From Campylobacter jejuni (GTDB taxonomy: Bacteria > Campylobacterota > Campylobacteria > Campylobacterales > Campylobacteraceae): DNA of 64,000 nucleotides. Below the pieces are notes generated by a model that searched no databases, was not told the DNA's origin, and was given only the letters and a program-made list of their open reading frames with translations. Position numbers and translations under genes: made by a program. The stretch lies in contig NZ_LN831025.1 of NCBI RefSeq assembly GCF_001457695.1, positions 620,001 through 684,000 on the forward strand, given 5' to 3'. The number at the start of each line of letters is the position of its first letter. Within the stretch, counting starts at the first letter, position 1. Positions 9,879 through 18,986 of the stretch are shown here, piece by piece.

Positions 9879-11069
9879 ATGAAAATTTTAGTTTTAAATT
9901 CAGGTTCTTCATCGATTAAATTTAAATTTTTTGATAATAAAATCATTAAAGCAAGTGGTTTAGTAGAAAAAATTGGAGAGCAAAATTCAAAGGTTGTATT
10001 AAAAAATACTTTAAATAACGAAAGTTTTGAAAGAGAATTAACAATAAATAATCACGAAGAAGGACTTAGTATAGTCAACGAGCTTTTTAAAGAATCAGGA
10101 ATTTTAGCAGATTTAAATGCGCTTGATGGCTGTGGTCATCGTATAGTTCACGGGGGAAGAAATTTAAGTGAGCATTGTTTAGTAGATGATTATGTTCTTA
10201 AAGAGATAGATAGGGTTAGTATTTTTGCTCCTTTGCATAATCCTGCCCATTTAGCAGGTATAAAAACAATGATCAAAGCTGCACCTAGTGTTGCTAATGC
10301 AGCTATTTTTGATACAGCTTTTCATCGCACTATGCCTGATTTTGCTTATATGTATGCTTTGCCTTATGATTTTTATGATAAGCATAATATTAGAAGATAT
10401 GGTTTTCATGGGACTTCTCATGCTTTTGTCAGTTCTAGAGCGGCAAAATTTCTTCAAAAAGATCAAAATGAATTAAATGTCATCTCTGCTCATCTTGGAA
10501 ATGGTGCAAGTGTATGTGCTATAGAAAAAGGTAAGAGTATGGATACTTCTATGGGCTTTACTCCGCTTGAAGGACTTATTATGGGAACGCGTTGTGGAGA
10601 TATAGATCCTGCTATTTTACCTTTTATTAGTCATCTTAAGGGTTTAACTATAGAAGAAATAGATACACTGATGAATAAAAAAAGTGGAGTATATGGAATT
10701 TGCGGTTATAATGATTTTAGAGATATAGAAAGAGAGATAGAACAAGGTAATGATAAAGCACGCTTGGCTCTTGATATGTTTTGTTATCGTCTTGTTAAAT
10801 ATATAGGATCCTACTTTGCTGTGTTGCCAAAAACCGATGCTATTATTTTTACAGGTGGTATAGGAGAAAATGATAGTTTGGTTCGACAAAAAGTATGCGA
10901 GAGATTAGTTCATCTTGGTATCGAGTTAGATTTTGAACTTAACAAACAAAGGATTTCGGGCGAAAGAATGATAAATCATGCAAATTCTAAAGTTAAAGTG
11001 CTTGTTATTCCTACAGATGAAGAATTAGAAATCGCTAGAATCACAGGAGAACTTATCGGTAAAAATTAA
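9879..11069 (+). CDS. ackA: AckA, acetate kinase
   Basis: AckA converts acetyl phosphate and ADP to acetate and ATP. The 396-residue length is standard. ASKHA-fold motifs are present: LVLNSGSSSIKFK at the start, GHRIVHGG, IFDTAFH, RYGFHGTSH, HLGNGASVCAI, MGTRCGDIDP and FTGGIGEND. GAAAGGA precedes the ATG. It is the second gene of pta-ackA and ends at a strong bidirectional hairpin. Confidence 0.97.
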   Translation: MKILVLNSGSSSIKFKFFDNKIIKASGLVEKIGEQNSKVVLKNTLNNESFERELTINNHEEGLSIVNELFKESGILADLNALDGCGHRIVHGGRNLSEHCLVDDYVLKEIDRVSIFAPLHNPAHLAGIKTMIKAAPSVANAAIFDTAFHRTMPDFAYMYALPYDFYDKHNIRRYGFHGTSHAFVSSRAAKFLQKDQNELNVISAHLGNGASVCAIEKGKSMDTSMGFTPLEGLIMGTRCGDIDPAILPFISHLKGLTIEEIDTLMNKKSGVYGICGYNDFRDIEREIEQGNDKARLALDMFCYRLVKYIGSYFAVLPKTDAIIFTGGIGENDSLVRQKVCERLVHLGIELDFELNKQRISGERMINHANSKVKVLVIPTDEELEIARITGELIGKN

Positions 11070-11074
11070 ATTTT

Positions 11075-11109
11075 AAAAACTATATAAATCTTTCATTTAT
11101 ATAGTTTTT
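11075..11109. terminator. Bidirectional terminator between ackA and the type IIG gene
   Basis: A perfect 15-bp inverted repeat (AAAAACTATATAAAT and its complement) with a five-base CTTTC loop has A-runs and T-runs on both sides, so it can end both converging transcripts. The stop codon of the minus-strand gene (11097-11099) lies inside the right arm. Confidence 0.85.
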
Positions 11110-14100
11110 AGCAAGGTTGTATATTCACTTTGCTTTTCATTTAAAACTTTAAAAGTGCTTATTATGTAAGAAAATTCATCATCACTTAAATCATAAAGTT
11201 TTTTAACCAATAAATCATTTTTTGCTCTTAAGATATCATAAGCCTTTTTAGTTTTTGGAATTTCTTCATTTTTTATATTAAATTCTTGTTTTAGCTCATC
11301 AAAATGATGATTTTTATCATTGTAAAGCTGTAAAAGCAAAGCATTTTTAGCGAGGGTTTTATAAATTTCATTGTTTTGATTTTCTTCATCACTTGGTTGA
11401 GGCAGAGGAATTCTTTCTAGATAGGTTTTACTTACATTGATTTGCACCATATTTCTTATGATAAAATCAACCACTAAAGAATTTAACAAAGCCAAAACAA
11501 ATAAAATCTTTTCATAAGGCATTATATCCATGCAAATTTCATCATCTTTTACAATATATTGTTTTGGTGCATTTGCAAACATACTATGTCCAAAACCACA
11601 ATTTTTTGGCAATAAAGAAGCTATCAAAGTTCTTTCGTTAGTGTCACTTGCAACAGCTCTATATCCAAGTCTAAAAAATTCTCTATCGTATTTTATCAAT
11701 TTAGGATTTAATTCTTTCCCAGTAGCTTTTTTAGCTCTTGAAAGTTCTTTACTTTTTAAACGCTCATCCAATTTAGCCTTTTCTAAAAAATAAGTAGCTT
11801 GGCTAAAATTTGCATTAAATTGATGTATCATTTTACCTTCATATAAGGGTAAAAGTCCTTCCCTAAACTCTTCTATAAACAAATCTTTATCACTAGTCAT
11901 ATTTAATTCTTGTCTAAAATCTATATAATCAAAAGACAAGTTTTGAAAAGCATTGTAGCATTTTCTTAGAATTTTTAAAGCCTGCTTGTCTTTTAACTCC
12001 ATTAAAGCTAGGTGAGTTGGGCTTAGCTTTTTGATATCTTTTAAACTTAGAGTTAAAATTTCATCTTTGTTTTTTAATGAGTTCATATCTGTTTTATAAA
12101 ACATCGTTTTGATTTTGTGAGTGTGATTTGCTTGTGTATTTTTTATAAGCATAAGAGCAAATTTATACCTTGAATCCACATCAGCAAATATAGCTTGTCT
12201 ATTTTCAAAACTATAAAAATATTCTAAAGTTTTATTTTCTAAAATTTCTTTTCTTAAAGTTAAGCTTCCATCTTCAAACATCAAAGCACTAGGAAGTACA
12301 TAAGCTAAATTTCCATCTTGTTTTAAAAGAGAAAGATTTTTTTCTACAAAAAGACGAAATAAATTAATATCTTTTGTTAAAGAATTAGACATAAATGTGT
12401 TTTTATAATAAACATTAATTGCATCTATATGTGCTTTTTGTTTTTCATAATTTTGCTTTATATAATCTTTCGCTAGCAAATTGTCTTGAATTTCTTTTTT
12501 CTTGCTAGCGATTAAGCTTCTATAATCGCTTTTATATTGTGGAAAGAAATCATTATCGCTAAATTCTGACTTATCCCAAGGTGGATTACCTATGATGATA
12601 TCAAAGCCTTTAAAGACTTGATTTTCTATGATTTCAGGAAATTCTAACTCATAGTTAAAGAAGTTAAATTCTTTTTGATATTTGCTAATGATAGCTTTTG
12701 CTTGTTCATTTTGGCTTAAATTTTGTATATCATCTTGACTTAGGGCTTTTAGAATTTGTAATTCTTCTTTGTTGACAAAATGAAGCGTGTTGATATAGTT
12801 TAGATATAAATTTAGTTTCTTAAGTTTTGGTGTGATTTCATTTTGATAGATTTGTTTAGATTGTTTGATTTGTTCTTCGTTGGTATCTTTTAGATTATCA
12901 AGTTTTTCAAATACTTCTTGTAAAATTTCAAATTCTTGTGTTATGGAATTTGTAAAAAGGTTGCTTGAGTTTTGTTTTATCAAATCTTTAAAATCACTTA
13001 GATTAGAATTTATCAAAGCATTGCCGCACTTTATGTGGTGTTCTATAAAAGAAAGTGGGGTTCCAAAGATAAAACTATCTATCCAAAGGCTAAGTTTAGT
13101 AAGCTCTATGCTAAAAGGGTTTAAATCCACCCCATAAATAATGCGTTTTAGTAAAAGTCGTTTTAAAATATCACTCTCATCTACTTCATAGTCTTGCACA
13201 AAATCTTTTATATAGTTTAAAATATTTTCTTTTTCTTCTTCGTAAAGTTCTTTTAAATTTGTAAAATGATCAAAATCTGATAAAACAATGTGTGTAATAG
13301 CATTTAAAACTCCAACTAAAAAATGTCCACTACCGCAAGCATTGTCTAGTATTTTAAATTTCAAGATATTTTCATTGTTTAGTTTGTCTTTTAAAGCACT
13401 TTGGATTAAAAAATTAGCTATGGATTGAGGTGTGTAAAAGCTTGCGCTTGCTTTTCTTGAGTTGCTAGTATTTTTAAGGTAAATTTGTCCTTTTTTGTAA
13501 AAGGTGTATTTTTCTACTTTTTTTGATTTTTCTAAAATTTTGAAATCATAATTATCAAAATAACATTCTATTTCTTTTGATTTTTCTTTATAGCTTACAT
13601 AGTAAATATCTTCATTTGCTATTTCAAAAAAATAAGAAAGCAAGCCTTCATAAATCGTGCCTAAATGTTCTACACTTAAAGTTTTGTAATCTCTTTTAAA
13701 GCTTAGATTTTTATCTTTAAAATTTAATAATTGGTTTAAAATGAATTTTAAATCTTTATCGTTAAAGATTTTTGGCGCGCTTAAAAGAGCGGTTTTGCTC
13801 TCATCAAACAAACCGCCATTAAAAACAGGCATGTCAAAATTGCCTTTGCCTTTGTTGTAAATGTTGAAAATATTTTCAAGTTCTCCAAAGCCACCACTTG
13901 AGCTTTCATCTTCTTGTAAATTTTCAAGTAAGGTTCTAAGACTGATTTTACTTTTAAAATACTTATGTTTTTCTAGTATAATTTCAAATTTATCTTCAAA
14001 ATAAGCAATAAATAAAAGCCTAAAGATAAAATATAAAGAATTTTCATAGATTAGTTTTAAATCCGCCTTTGTTTTATTGTAAATTCTAGAGCCTATGAAT

Positions 14101-14849
14101 TCAAATAAAGATTCATTTCCATTGGTTCCGTAAATGATAGATTTTAAATCATCTTCTATTTTGATTTTTGAAAGTTTATTGTTTTGTAGAGTTATTTCTA
14201 AATGATCTTCTTTTTCTGTGAAATTAAAAGCGCTAAATACACTATAAAAATACGCAAAAGCTTCAATATTTTGATCTTCAATGATTTTTTCTAGATTGAT
14301 TTCGTAAAAAACTTTGTTTGAATTCAGTATAGAATTATCATAAAAACGCCAAAATCTACCATTGGTTAAAAAACCATAATTTTTCTTAAGATTGCCTAGA
14401 TATCTTAGAATTTGAAAGTGGGGGTTGTCTTTTACTTTTTTATTGTCTATTTCTATATTATAAGCTTTTGACTCTAAAATGATTGTGAAATCATTGCTTG
14501 ATTTTTTTGTTTCTTTGTCTAAATTTTCGTATTTTGTTTTTAATTTTTCATTGCTAAAAAGTAGAAAATCAGGTTTTTCCAATTTTCCTTGTATGATTTT
14601 TTCATCTTGTCTTACAAAGCACCACCCTAAAATTTCTAATACTTTTGATATAAATTCATCTTCAAATTGATGTTCGTTTTGTTTTATAAATTTGTTTTTG
14701 TCGTAAATTTTTGTAATTTTAGTTAAAATATCTCTAAAGGCTTTTTGATTTGCGTTGAAATTATAAATCTTAGGAAAGTCAATTTCTAAAGAATAGCTTG
14801 TAAAAAGATTATTGTTGAGGTATTTTTTAAGTTCTTGATAGTAATTCAT
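11097..14849 (-). CDS. Type IIG restriction-modification enzyme, single polypeptide
   Basis: This 1250-residue protein fuses nuclease, N6-adenine methyltransferase and target-recognition parts. Near the N-terminus, PDF (Pro93-Asp94) followed by ILESKAY (Glu126, Lys128) forms a PD-(D/E)XK nuclease core. Methyltransferase motif I is DNACGSGHFLVG (about residue 505), then YGVDLNPFSIELTKLSLW, and the catalytic motif IV is NPPW (about residue 755). The C-terminal third is the likely specificity region (IDFRQELNMTSDK onward, FGHSMFANAPKQYIV). It corresponds to the C. jejuni Cj0690c locus, whose specificity varies between strains; the target here cannot be read from sequence. No frameshift or long homopolymer tract is seen, so it should be active. 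Confidence 0.92.
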   Translation of the reverse strand: MNYYQELKKYLNNNLFTSYSLEIDFPKIYNFNANQKAFRDILTKITKIYDKNKFIKQNEHQFEDEFISKVLEILGWCFVRQDEKIIQGKLEKPDFLLFSNEKLKTKYENLDKETKKSSNDFTIILESKAYNIEIDNKKVKDNPHFQILRYLGNLKKNYGFLTNGRFWRFYDNSILNSNKVFYEINLEKIIEDQNIEAFAYFYSVFSAFNFTEKEDHLEITLQNNKLSKIKIEDDLKSIIYGTNGNESLFEFIGSRIYNKTKADLKLIYENSLYFIFRLLFIAYFEDKFEIILEKHKYFKSKISLRTLLENLQEDESSSGGFGELENIFNIYNKGKGNFDMPVFNGGLFDESKTALLSAPKIFNDKDLKFILNQLLNFKDKNLSFKRDYKTLSVEHLGTIYEGLLSYFFEIANEDIYYVSYKEKSKEIECYFDNYDFKILEKSKKVEKYTFYKKGQIYLKNTSNSRKASASFYTPQSIANFLIQSALKDKLNNENILKFKILDNACGSGHFLVGVLNAITHIVLSDFDHFTNLKELYEEEKENILNYIKDFVQDYEVDESDILKRLLLKRIIYGVDLNPFSIELTKLSLWIDSFIFGTPLSFIEHHIKCGNALINSNLSDFKDLIKQNSSNLFTNSITQEFEILQEVFEKLDNLKDTNEEQIKQSKQIYQNEITPKLKKLNLYLNYINTLHFVNKEELQILKALSQDDIQNLSQNEQAKAIISKYQKEFNFFNYELEFPEIIENQVFKGFDIIIGNPPWDKSEFSDNDFFPQYKSDYRSLIASKKKEIQDNLLAKDYIKQNYEKQKAHIDAINVYYKNTFMSNSLTKDINLFRLFVEKNLSLLKQDGNLAYVLPSALMFEDGSLTLRKEILENKTLEYFYSFENRQAIFADVDSRYKFALMLIKNTQANHTHKIKTMFYKTDMNSLKNKDEILTLSLKDIKKLSPTHLALMELKDKQALKILRKCYNAFQNLSFDYIDFRQELNMTSDKDLFIEEFREGLLPLYEGKMIHQFNANFSQATYFLEKAKLDERLKSKELSRAKKATGKELNPKLIKYDREFFRLGYRAVASDTNERTLIASLLPKNCGFGHSMFANAPKQYIVKDDEICMDIMPYEKILFVLALLNSLVVDFIIRNMVQINVSKTYLERIPLPQPSDEENQNNEIYKTLAKNALLLQLYNDKNHHFDELKQEFNIKNEEIPKTKKAYDILRAKNDLLVKKLYDLSDDEFSYIISTFKVLNEKQSEYTTLLKTI

Positions 14850-14997
14850 GGCTTTCTTTCTAAAGTATTTTTAAAAATTTGACATTTTAAATTATATCTA
14901 AAAAATTTAAAGACTTGTGCTTATTTATGAAAATGATTTTTTAGTTGGAATTAATTTTCTTTGGATAAAATTTTAATTAAAAAATAAAGCGTGGATT

Positions 14998-15489
14998 ATG
15001 AAAAAATTTAAAGAATTTAGCCTTCGTTTTTTATTTAAAGTATCAGAGCAACCTGTTCTTATAAGAGATTTATTAGAGGCAAATGCACTTTTAAACGATG
15101 GAATGCTTGTAGATCCTTCTAAGCTAAATTTTAATTTCAAAATTCTAAATTCTTATATTTATTTTGGTGTTTTTTGCGCTGTGATTTTATTGCCATTGCT
15201 TTTGATTACTCATTATTTTTTAACAAAGCTTGACTTTCATATAAGCATAGTGAGTGCTGTTATGGTTACTGCTTGTGTATTTATAGGATATGATATTTTT
15301 AAAGTTTATACTCGCAAAATAATCTCAAAAAAAATAATACAAAAAGCCTGGGCTTTACACTTTCCTTATTTTGCTTATGAAAAGTACTCTACAATGGCGG
15401 GTGAATTTTATAAAGAAGCTTTAAAAGAAGAAATTCCAAAAGCAAATTTAGAGCAGTATGTTTTAGATAAGATTATTCATTCTAAATAA
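14998..15489 (+). CDS. Small inner-membrane protein of unknown function
   Basis: This 163-residue protein has two adjacent hydrophobic segments (about residues 54-75, YFGVFCAVILLPLLLI, and 80-105, ISIVSAVMVTACVFIGYDI). It has charged N- and C-terminal parts likely to be cytoplasmic, which gives a hairpin topology. It sits alone on the plus strand and ends overlapping the FtsL-like gene of the other strand. I do not recognise a family. Confidence 0.8.
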   Translation: MKKFKEFSLRFLFKVSEQPVLIRDLLEANALLNDGMLVDPSKLNFNFKILNSYIYFGVFCAVILLPLLLITHYFLTKLDFHISIVSAVMVTACVFIGYDIFKVYTRKIISKKIIQKAWALHFPYFAYEKYSTMAGEFYKEALKEEIPKANLEQYVLDKIIHSK

Positions 15490-16397
15490 TCTAAAATTTG
15501 ATTTTGGAATCGCATATTTTCAAGTCTTCTTTTTAAGTCTTTATTTTCCTCGTTTAAAACACTTTCTTCTGTTCTTAATGTAGCAATTTCTCTACTAAGA
15601 TAATAAATTTGATTTCTAATATAAATTTGTGGAGCAAATAAAAATAACGCAAAACTAACAAGTAAAGCCGCAAAAAGAAGATGATTGAAATTTAGGTTTC
15701 TATCTTCTTTAGTGGCATTAGAGAAGCCTTCTAGTAAAACATTTTTTGCCTTTTGAGCATCTTCATCATTTTGTTGTTTTTCTTGAGCTTGATTAGATGG
15801 TTTTGGAAGTTCTTGTTTATTTTCTTGTGGTGTTATTTTTTTTTGTAAATTTTCCAAACTTTGTTTAATATCGGGTTGTTTTTCTATAGTTTGAGAATTT
15901 TGTATCTTAGGTTCAGTTTTTTGAATTTTTTCTATAGAATTTGTAAGTCCCTTTTTTTCTTGTTTTGTTTGAGTGGTAGCTTGATTGCTTTTTGTTTGAA
16001 TTTGTGTTTTGGTTTGGATATTTTTTATTTCGTTTGCTTTTTTTCTGCTAAATAAAAATTTTTTTTTAGTTTTTTTATTTTCTTCTTTTCTTCTTTCTTT
16101 CATTTTGGAAAAAATTTTTTTAGCAAGAGATTGCTTTTCTTCTAATTTAACATTGATCAGATCTTCTTTTAAATATATATTTGATTTTTTAGTATGTTTT
16201 GACTCATACTCTTCATCGAGTTCTTCTAAGAATTTATTAGGAGTCTTTTTTTTAAAACGACGTCTTAAAATATCATCGCTAGAAATTTCATCTCTTAAAT
16301 CATCATCAAGCGGTTTGCCTTGATTTATGGCGCGAGAAAATTTCAGCATTTTTTGGCGTATGTTTTGGCGTTCTTTTATAAAATCATCTTCTAGCAT
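15477..16397 (-). CDS. FtsL-like membrane protein with a long low-complexity cytoplasmic N-terminus
   Basis: The 306 residues fall into three parts. Residues 1 to about 225 are highly charged and rich in Lys, Gln and Thr (TKTQIQTKSNQATTQTKQEK). One transmembrane helix follows (LLFAALLVSFALFLFAPQI). A periplasmic coiled coil of about 55 residues ends the protein (YLSREIATLRTEESVLNEE, then DLKRRLENMRFQNQILDYLE). A single-span protein with a short periplasmic leucine-zipper coil, encoded directly after rsmH with a one-base overlap, is the position and shape of the divisome protein FtsL. The long N-terminus is not typical of FtsL. Function is inferred from shape and context. Confidence 0.7.
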   Translation of the reverse strand: MLEDDFIKERQNIRQKMLKFSRAINQGKPLDDDLRDEISSDDILRRRFKKKTPNKFLEELDEEYESKHTKKSNIYLKEDLINVKLEEKQSLAKKIFSKMKERRKEENKKTKKKFLFSRKKANEIKNIQTKTQIQTKSNQATTQTKQEKKGLTNSIEKIQKTEPKIQNSQTIEKQPDIKQSLENLQKKITPQENKQELPKPSNQAQEKQQNDEDAQKAKNVLLEGFSNATKEDRNLNFNHLLFAALLVSFALFLFAPQIYIRNQIYYLSREIATLRTEESVLNEENKDLKRRLENMRFQNQILDYLE

Positions 16398-17329
16398 TAT
16401 TTATTGTCCAAATTATTAAAATAAAAAGCCCGCATTTTAGCACAACTAGAGCGAGAATTTTTTAAAAGTTCTTCCTTGCTCGCACTTATAGCTTTTTTAG
16501 TTATTATTTGTCCTAGGCTATGGTTATTTCCACATTCGCAACGCATTATTTTTTCATTACAAATGCAGTTTTTTGACCATTTTTTGAAAAATTGTTTTAC
16601 TATTCTATCTTCTAAAGAATGAAAGCTAATGATAGCTAAAATGCAATTTTTTGGTTTTAAATTTTCTAAATGTTCAAGAAAATCTTTAAGCACTTTAAGT
16701 TCTTGATTTACTTCTATTCTAATGGCTTGAAATGCTAAAGTAGCTTTGGAAATTTTTCTATGATTTTGTTTACCTTTTCCTATGATTTGATAAAGCTCTT
16801 TGGCGCTTTTGATTGGATTTTTACTTCTTTCTAGGCAAATTTTTTCAGCAATAAAATGTGCATCATGTAATTCTCCATAATCTTTAAAAATGGAAGTTAA
16901 TTGCTCTTTTGTATAAGTATTAATAATCTCATAAGCTGATATTTTGGAGTTTTGATTCATTCTCATATCCAAAAAGTCAGAATTTACACTAAAACCTCTT
17001 TCGTTATTATCAAGCTGAAATGAAGAAATTCCAATGTCTGCTAAAATACCTCTTAATTCTTCTTTGTGTGAAATTTTTTCTAAAACTTCACTAAAATTAC
17101 TTTGTATAAAAGTTATCCTATTGTGAAAATCTTTAAGACGTTTTTTAGAAAATTCTAAAGCTTGTTGATCTTGATCGCAAGCAATGAATTTAAGATCAGG
17201 ATGATTTTTAAGCAAAGCTTCACTATGTCCGCCAAATCCTAAAGTGCAGTCTAAAAAATAACCTGTTTTAAGATTTTTAAAAATCTCTTGAACTTCATTA
17301 AGCAAAACTGGGATATGAGGAATTTCCAA
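16397..17329 (-). CDS. rsmH: RsmH (MraW), 16S rRNA C1402 N4-methyltransferase
   Basis: RsmH methylates N4 of C1402 in the 16S rRNA decoding site. The SAM-binding core is plain: HIPVLLNEV at the N-terminus, FLDCTLGFGGHSEALL, then ERGFSVNSDFLDMRMNQ, and the C-terminal SFHSLEDRIVKQFF. Two TTG codons could start it. AGGA lies only one base before the first (17335) and six bases before the second, so I use 17329, giving 310 residues. It heads a two-gene unit with the FtsL-like gene, a remnant of the division and cell wall cluster. Confidence 0.95.
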   Translation of the reverse strand: MEIPHIPVLLNEVQEIFKNLKTGYFLDCTLGFGGHSEALLKNHPDLKFIACDQDQQALEFSKKRLKDFHNRITFIQSNFSEVLEKISHKEELRGILADIGISSFQLDNNERGFSVNSDFLDMRMNQNSKISAYEIINTYTKEQLTSIFKDYGELHDAHFIAEKICLERSKNPIKSAKELYQIIGKGKQNHRKISKATLAFQAIRIEVNQELKVLKDFLEHLENLKPKNCILAIISFHSLEDRIVKQFFKKWSKNCICNEKIMRCECGNNHSLGQIITKKAISASKEELLKNSRSSCAKMRAFYFNNLDNK

Positions 17330-17458
17330 AATCAATCCTAATAAATTTTTATAAATTATAATTATAACTAAATTTCATTGTAAAAATCATAAAATTTAAA
17401 GAACAAATATTTTTTGGTAAAAATTTTATAATTAAACTCCACTTAAACACTTCTACGA

Positions 17459-17464
17459 TACAAT
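17459..17464 (+). promoter_or_regulatory. Sigma-70 -10 box of ppiD-ftsA-ftsZ
   Basis: TACAAT within GATACAATATC, about 30 nt upstream of the ppiD start and downstream of T-rich DNA. It probably drives the ppiD-ftsA-ftsZ transcript. Confidence 0.5.
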
Positions 17465-17493
17465 ATCTAGTTTAAATTTAATCAAGGAATGAT

Positions 17494-18984
17494 ATGCTTA
17501 CTTGGATGCAACATCACAAAAAATATCTTGTTGTTACTATATGGGTTAGTACTATAGCTTTTGTTGGCGCCGGCTTTTTAGGTTGGGGTGCTTATGATTT
17601 TAATCTCAATAGAAGTTCAAGTGTTGCAACCGTAGGAAATGAAAAGATAGGTTTTAGCGAATTTGATACTAGATATAGACAAATTTTAAGTTATTATAAT
17701 CAAATTAGCAATGGTGCTTTAACTCCAGAAAATGCTGAGCAACTAGGCATTAAAAATATAGCTTTAAGCTCTCTTGTTGAAGATAAGCTTTTGTTAAATT
17801 TTGCTAAAGATTTGGGTATTGGCGTAAACGAGAATGAAATTTTACAAAAACTTGCAAATACTAGAGAATTTCAAGATCCTACAGGGGAATTTAACAAAAC
17901 AATTTATTATGAACTTTTAAATGCCAATAATTTAATTCCAAAAGATTATGAAACACAACTTGCAAATGAAGTAATTACTGATAAACTTAATCGAATTTTT
18001 AATATTCCTAGCAAAGATGAGGAATTAAAAATGTTAGCTTCTAGTTATTTCATGCAAGATGCTTTAAGTATTGCAAAAATTGATTATGACAAAAAAAATA
18101 TTAAGATTAACGAAGAGGATTTAAAAAAGCTTTGGAATAAACATAAAGAAGATTATAAAACTAAAAAAATATATGAAATTTCAACTTATTTTTTGCCAGT
18201 TAGCAATGAGAAAATTGACGACAAAGAATTAGAAAAATTTTATAATCAAGATGAAAATAAACTGAAATATAAAGATTTTGCAGGTAAAGTGATGGATTTT
18301 CAGTCTACTAAAAATGAAGTTGCTAAAGATTACGCCTTAATGCAACTAAAGAATGTGGCTAATGCTAAATTTTTAGATTTAAAAAACGGGAAAGATAATT
18401 TTCAAAAAGATCAAAATATTAGTGAATCTGATGTTTATTATCCAATTGATCTTTTGAATAAAGCTAAAAATGGAGATGTTTTACGACCGGCACCTTATAA
18501 TAACGGATATATCATAGTTAAACTAAATAAAGTAGATCCTATAAGAAATAAAACTTTTGAAGAAGCTAGAGAAGAAGTTTTACCTATGTATTTAAGCGAA
18601 CAAGCTAGAAAAAATTTAGAAGAAAAAGCCAAAAATAGTTTAGTAAATTTTAAAGGCGATGATATAGGCTTTGTAAGTCGAGATAGTTCTCGCGAGAGTG
18701 TAAAGCTTAGTGATAAGATATTAAATGATCCTGAATTTGCTTATTTTTTAATGAATGTATTTAATGCTGATCAAAATAGTTCTTATGTGGTCATTAACAA
18801 CAATAAAGCAATATTATATAAAATAAATAAACAAAAATTAGATATGAACTCCGATAAATTTGAACAATACAAAACTATGCTTGAGCAAAATTTGCAAAAT
18901 TTAAAAGCAAATGAGCTTAAGCAAGAACTTGTTGATGAACTTAAAAAGATATATCCGATAAAAATTTATTATAAAGGGAATTGA
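17494..18984 (+). CDS. ppiD: PpiD/SurA-like periplasmic chaperone with membrane anchor
   Basis: The 496-residue protein starts with a short cytoplasmic tail and one transmembrane helix (VTIWVSTIAFVGAGFLGW), followed by a SurA-type N-terminal chaperone region (ATVGNEKIGFSEFDTRYRQI). A degenerate parvulin-like segment comes later (GDVLRPAPYNNGYIIVKLNK, about residues 320-350). This is the layout of PpiD, an inner-membrane-anchored folding factor acting at the Sec exit. The typical catalytic parvulin residues are not obvious, so isomerase activity is doubtful. It is followed directly by ftsA, with 2 nt between stop and start. Confidence 0.85.
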   Translation: MLTWMQHHKKYLVVTIWVSTIAFVGAGFLGWGAYDFNLNRSSSVATVGNEKIGFSEFDTRYRQILSYYNQISNGALTPENAEQLGIKNIALSSLVEDKLLLNFAKDLGIGVNENEILQKLANTREFQDPTGEFNKTIYYELLNANNLIPKDYETQLANEVITDKLNRIFNIPSKDEELKMLASSYFMQDALSIAKIDYDKKNIKINEEDLKKLWNKHKEDYKTKKIYEISTYFLPVSNEKIDDKELEKFYNQDENKLKYKDFAGKVMDFQSTKNEVAKDYALMQLKNVANAKFLDLKNGKDNFQKDQNISESDVYYPIDLLNKAKNGDVLRPAPYNNGYIIVKLNKVDPIRNKTFEEAREEVLPMYLSEQARKNLEEKAKNSLVNFKGDDIGFVSRDSSRESVKLSDKILNDPEFAYFLMNVFNADQNSSYVVINNNKAILYKINKQKLDMNSDKFEQYKTMLEQNLQNLKANELKQELVDELKKIYPIKIYYKGN

Positions 18985-18986
18985 TT

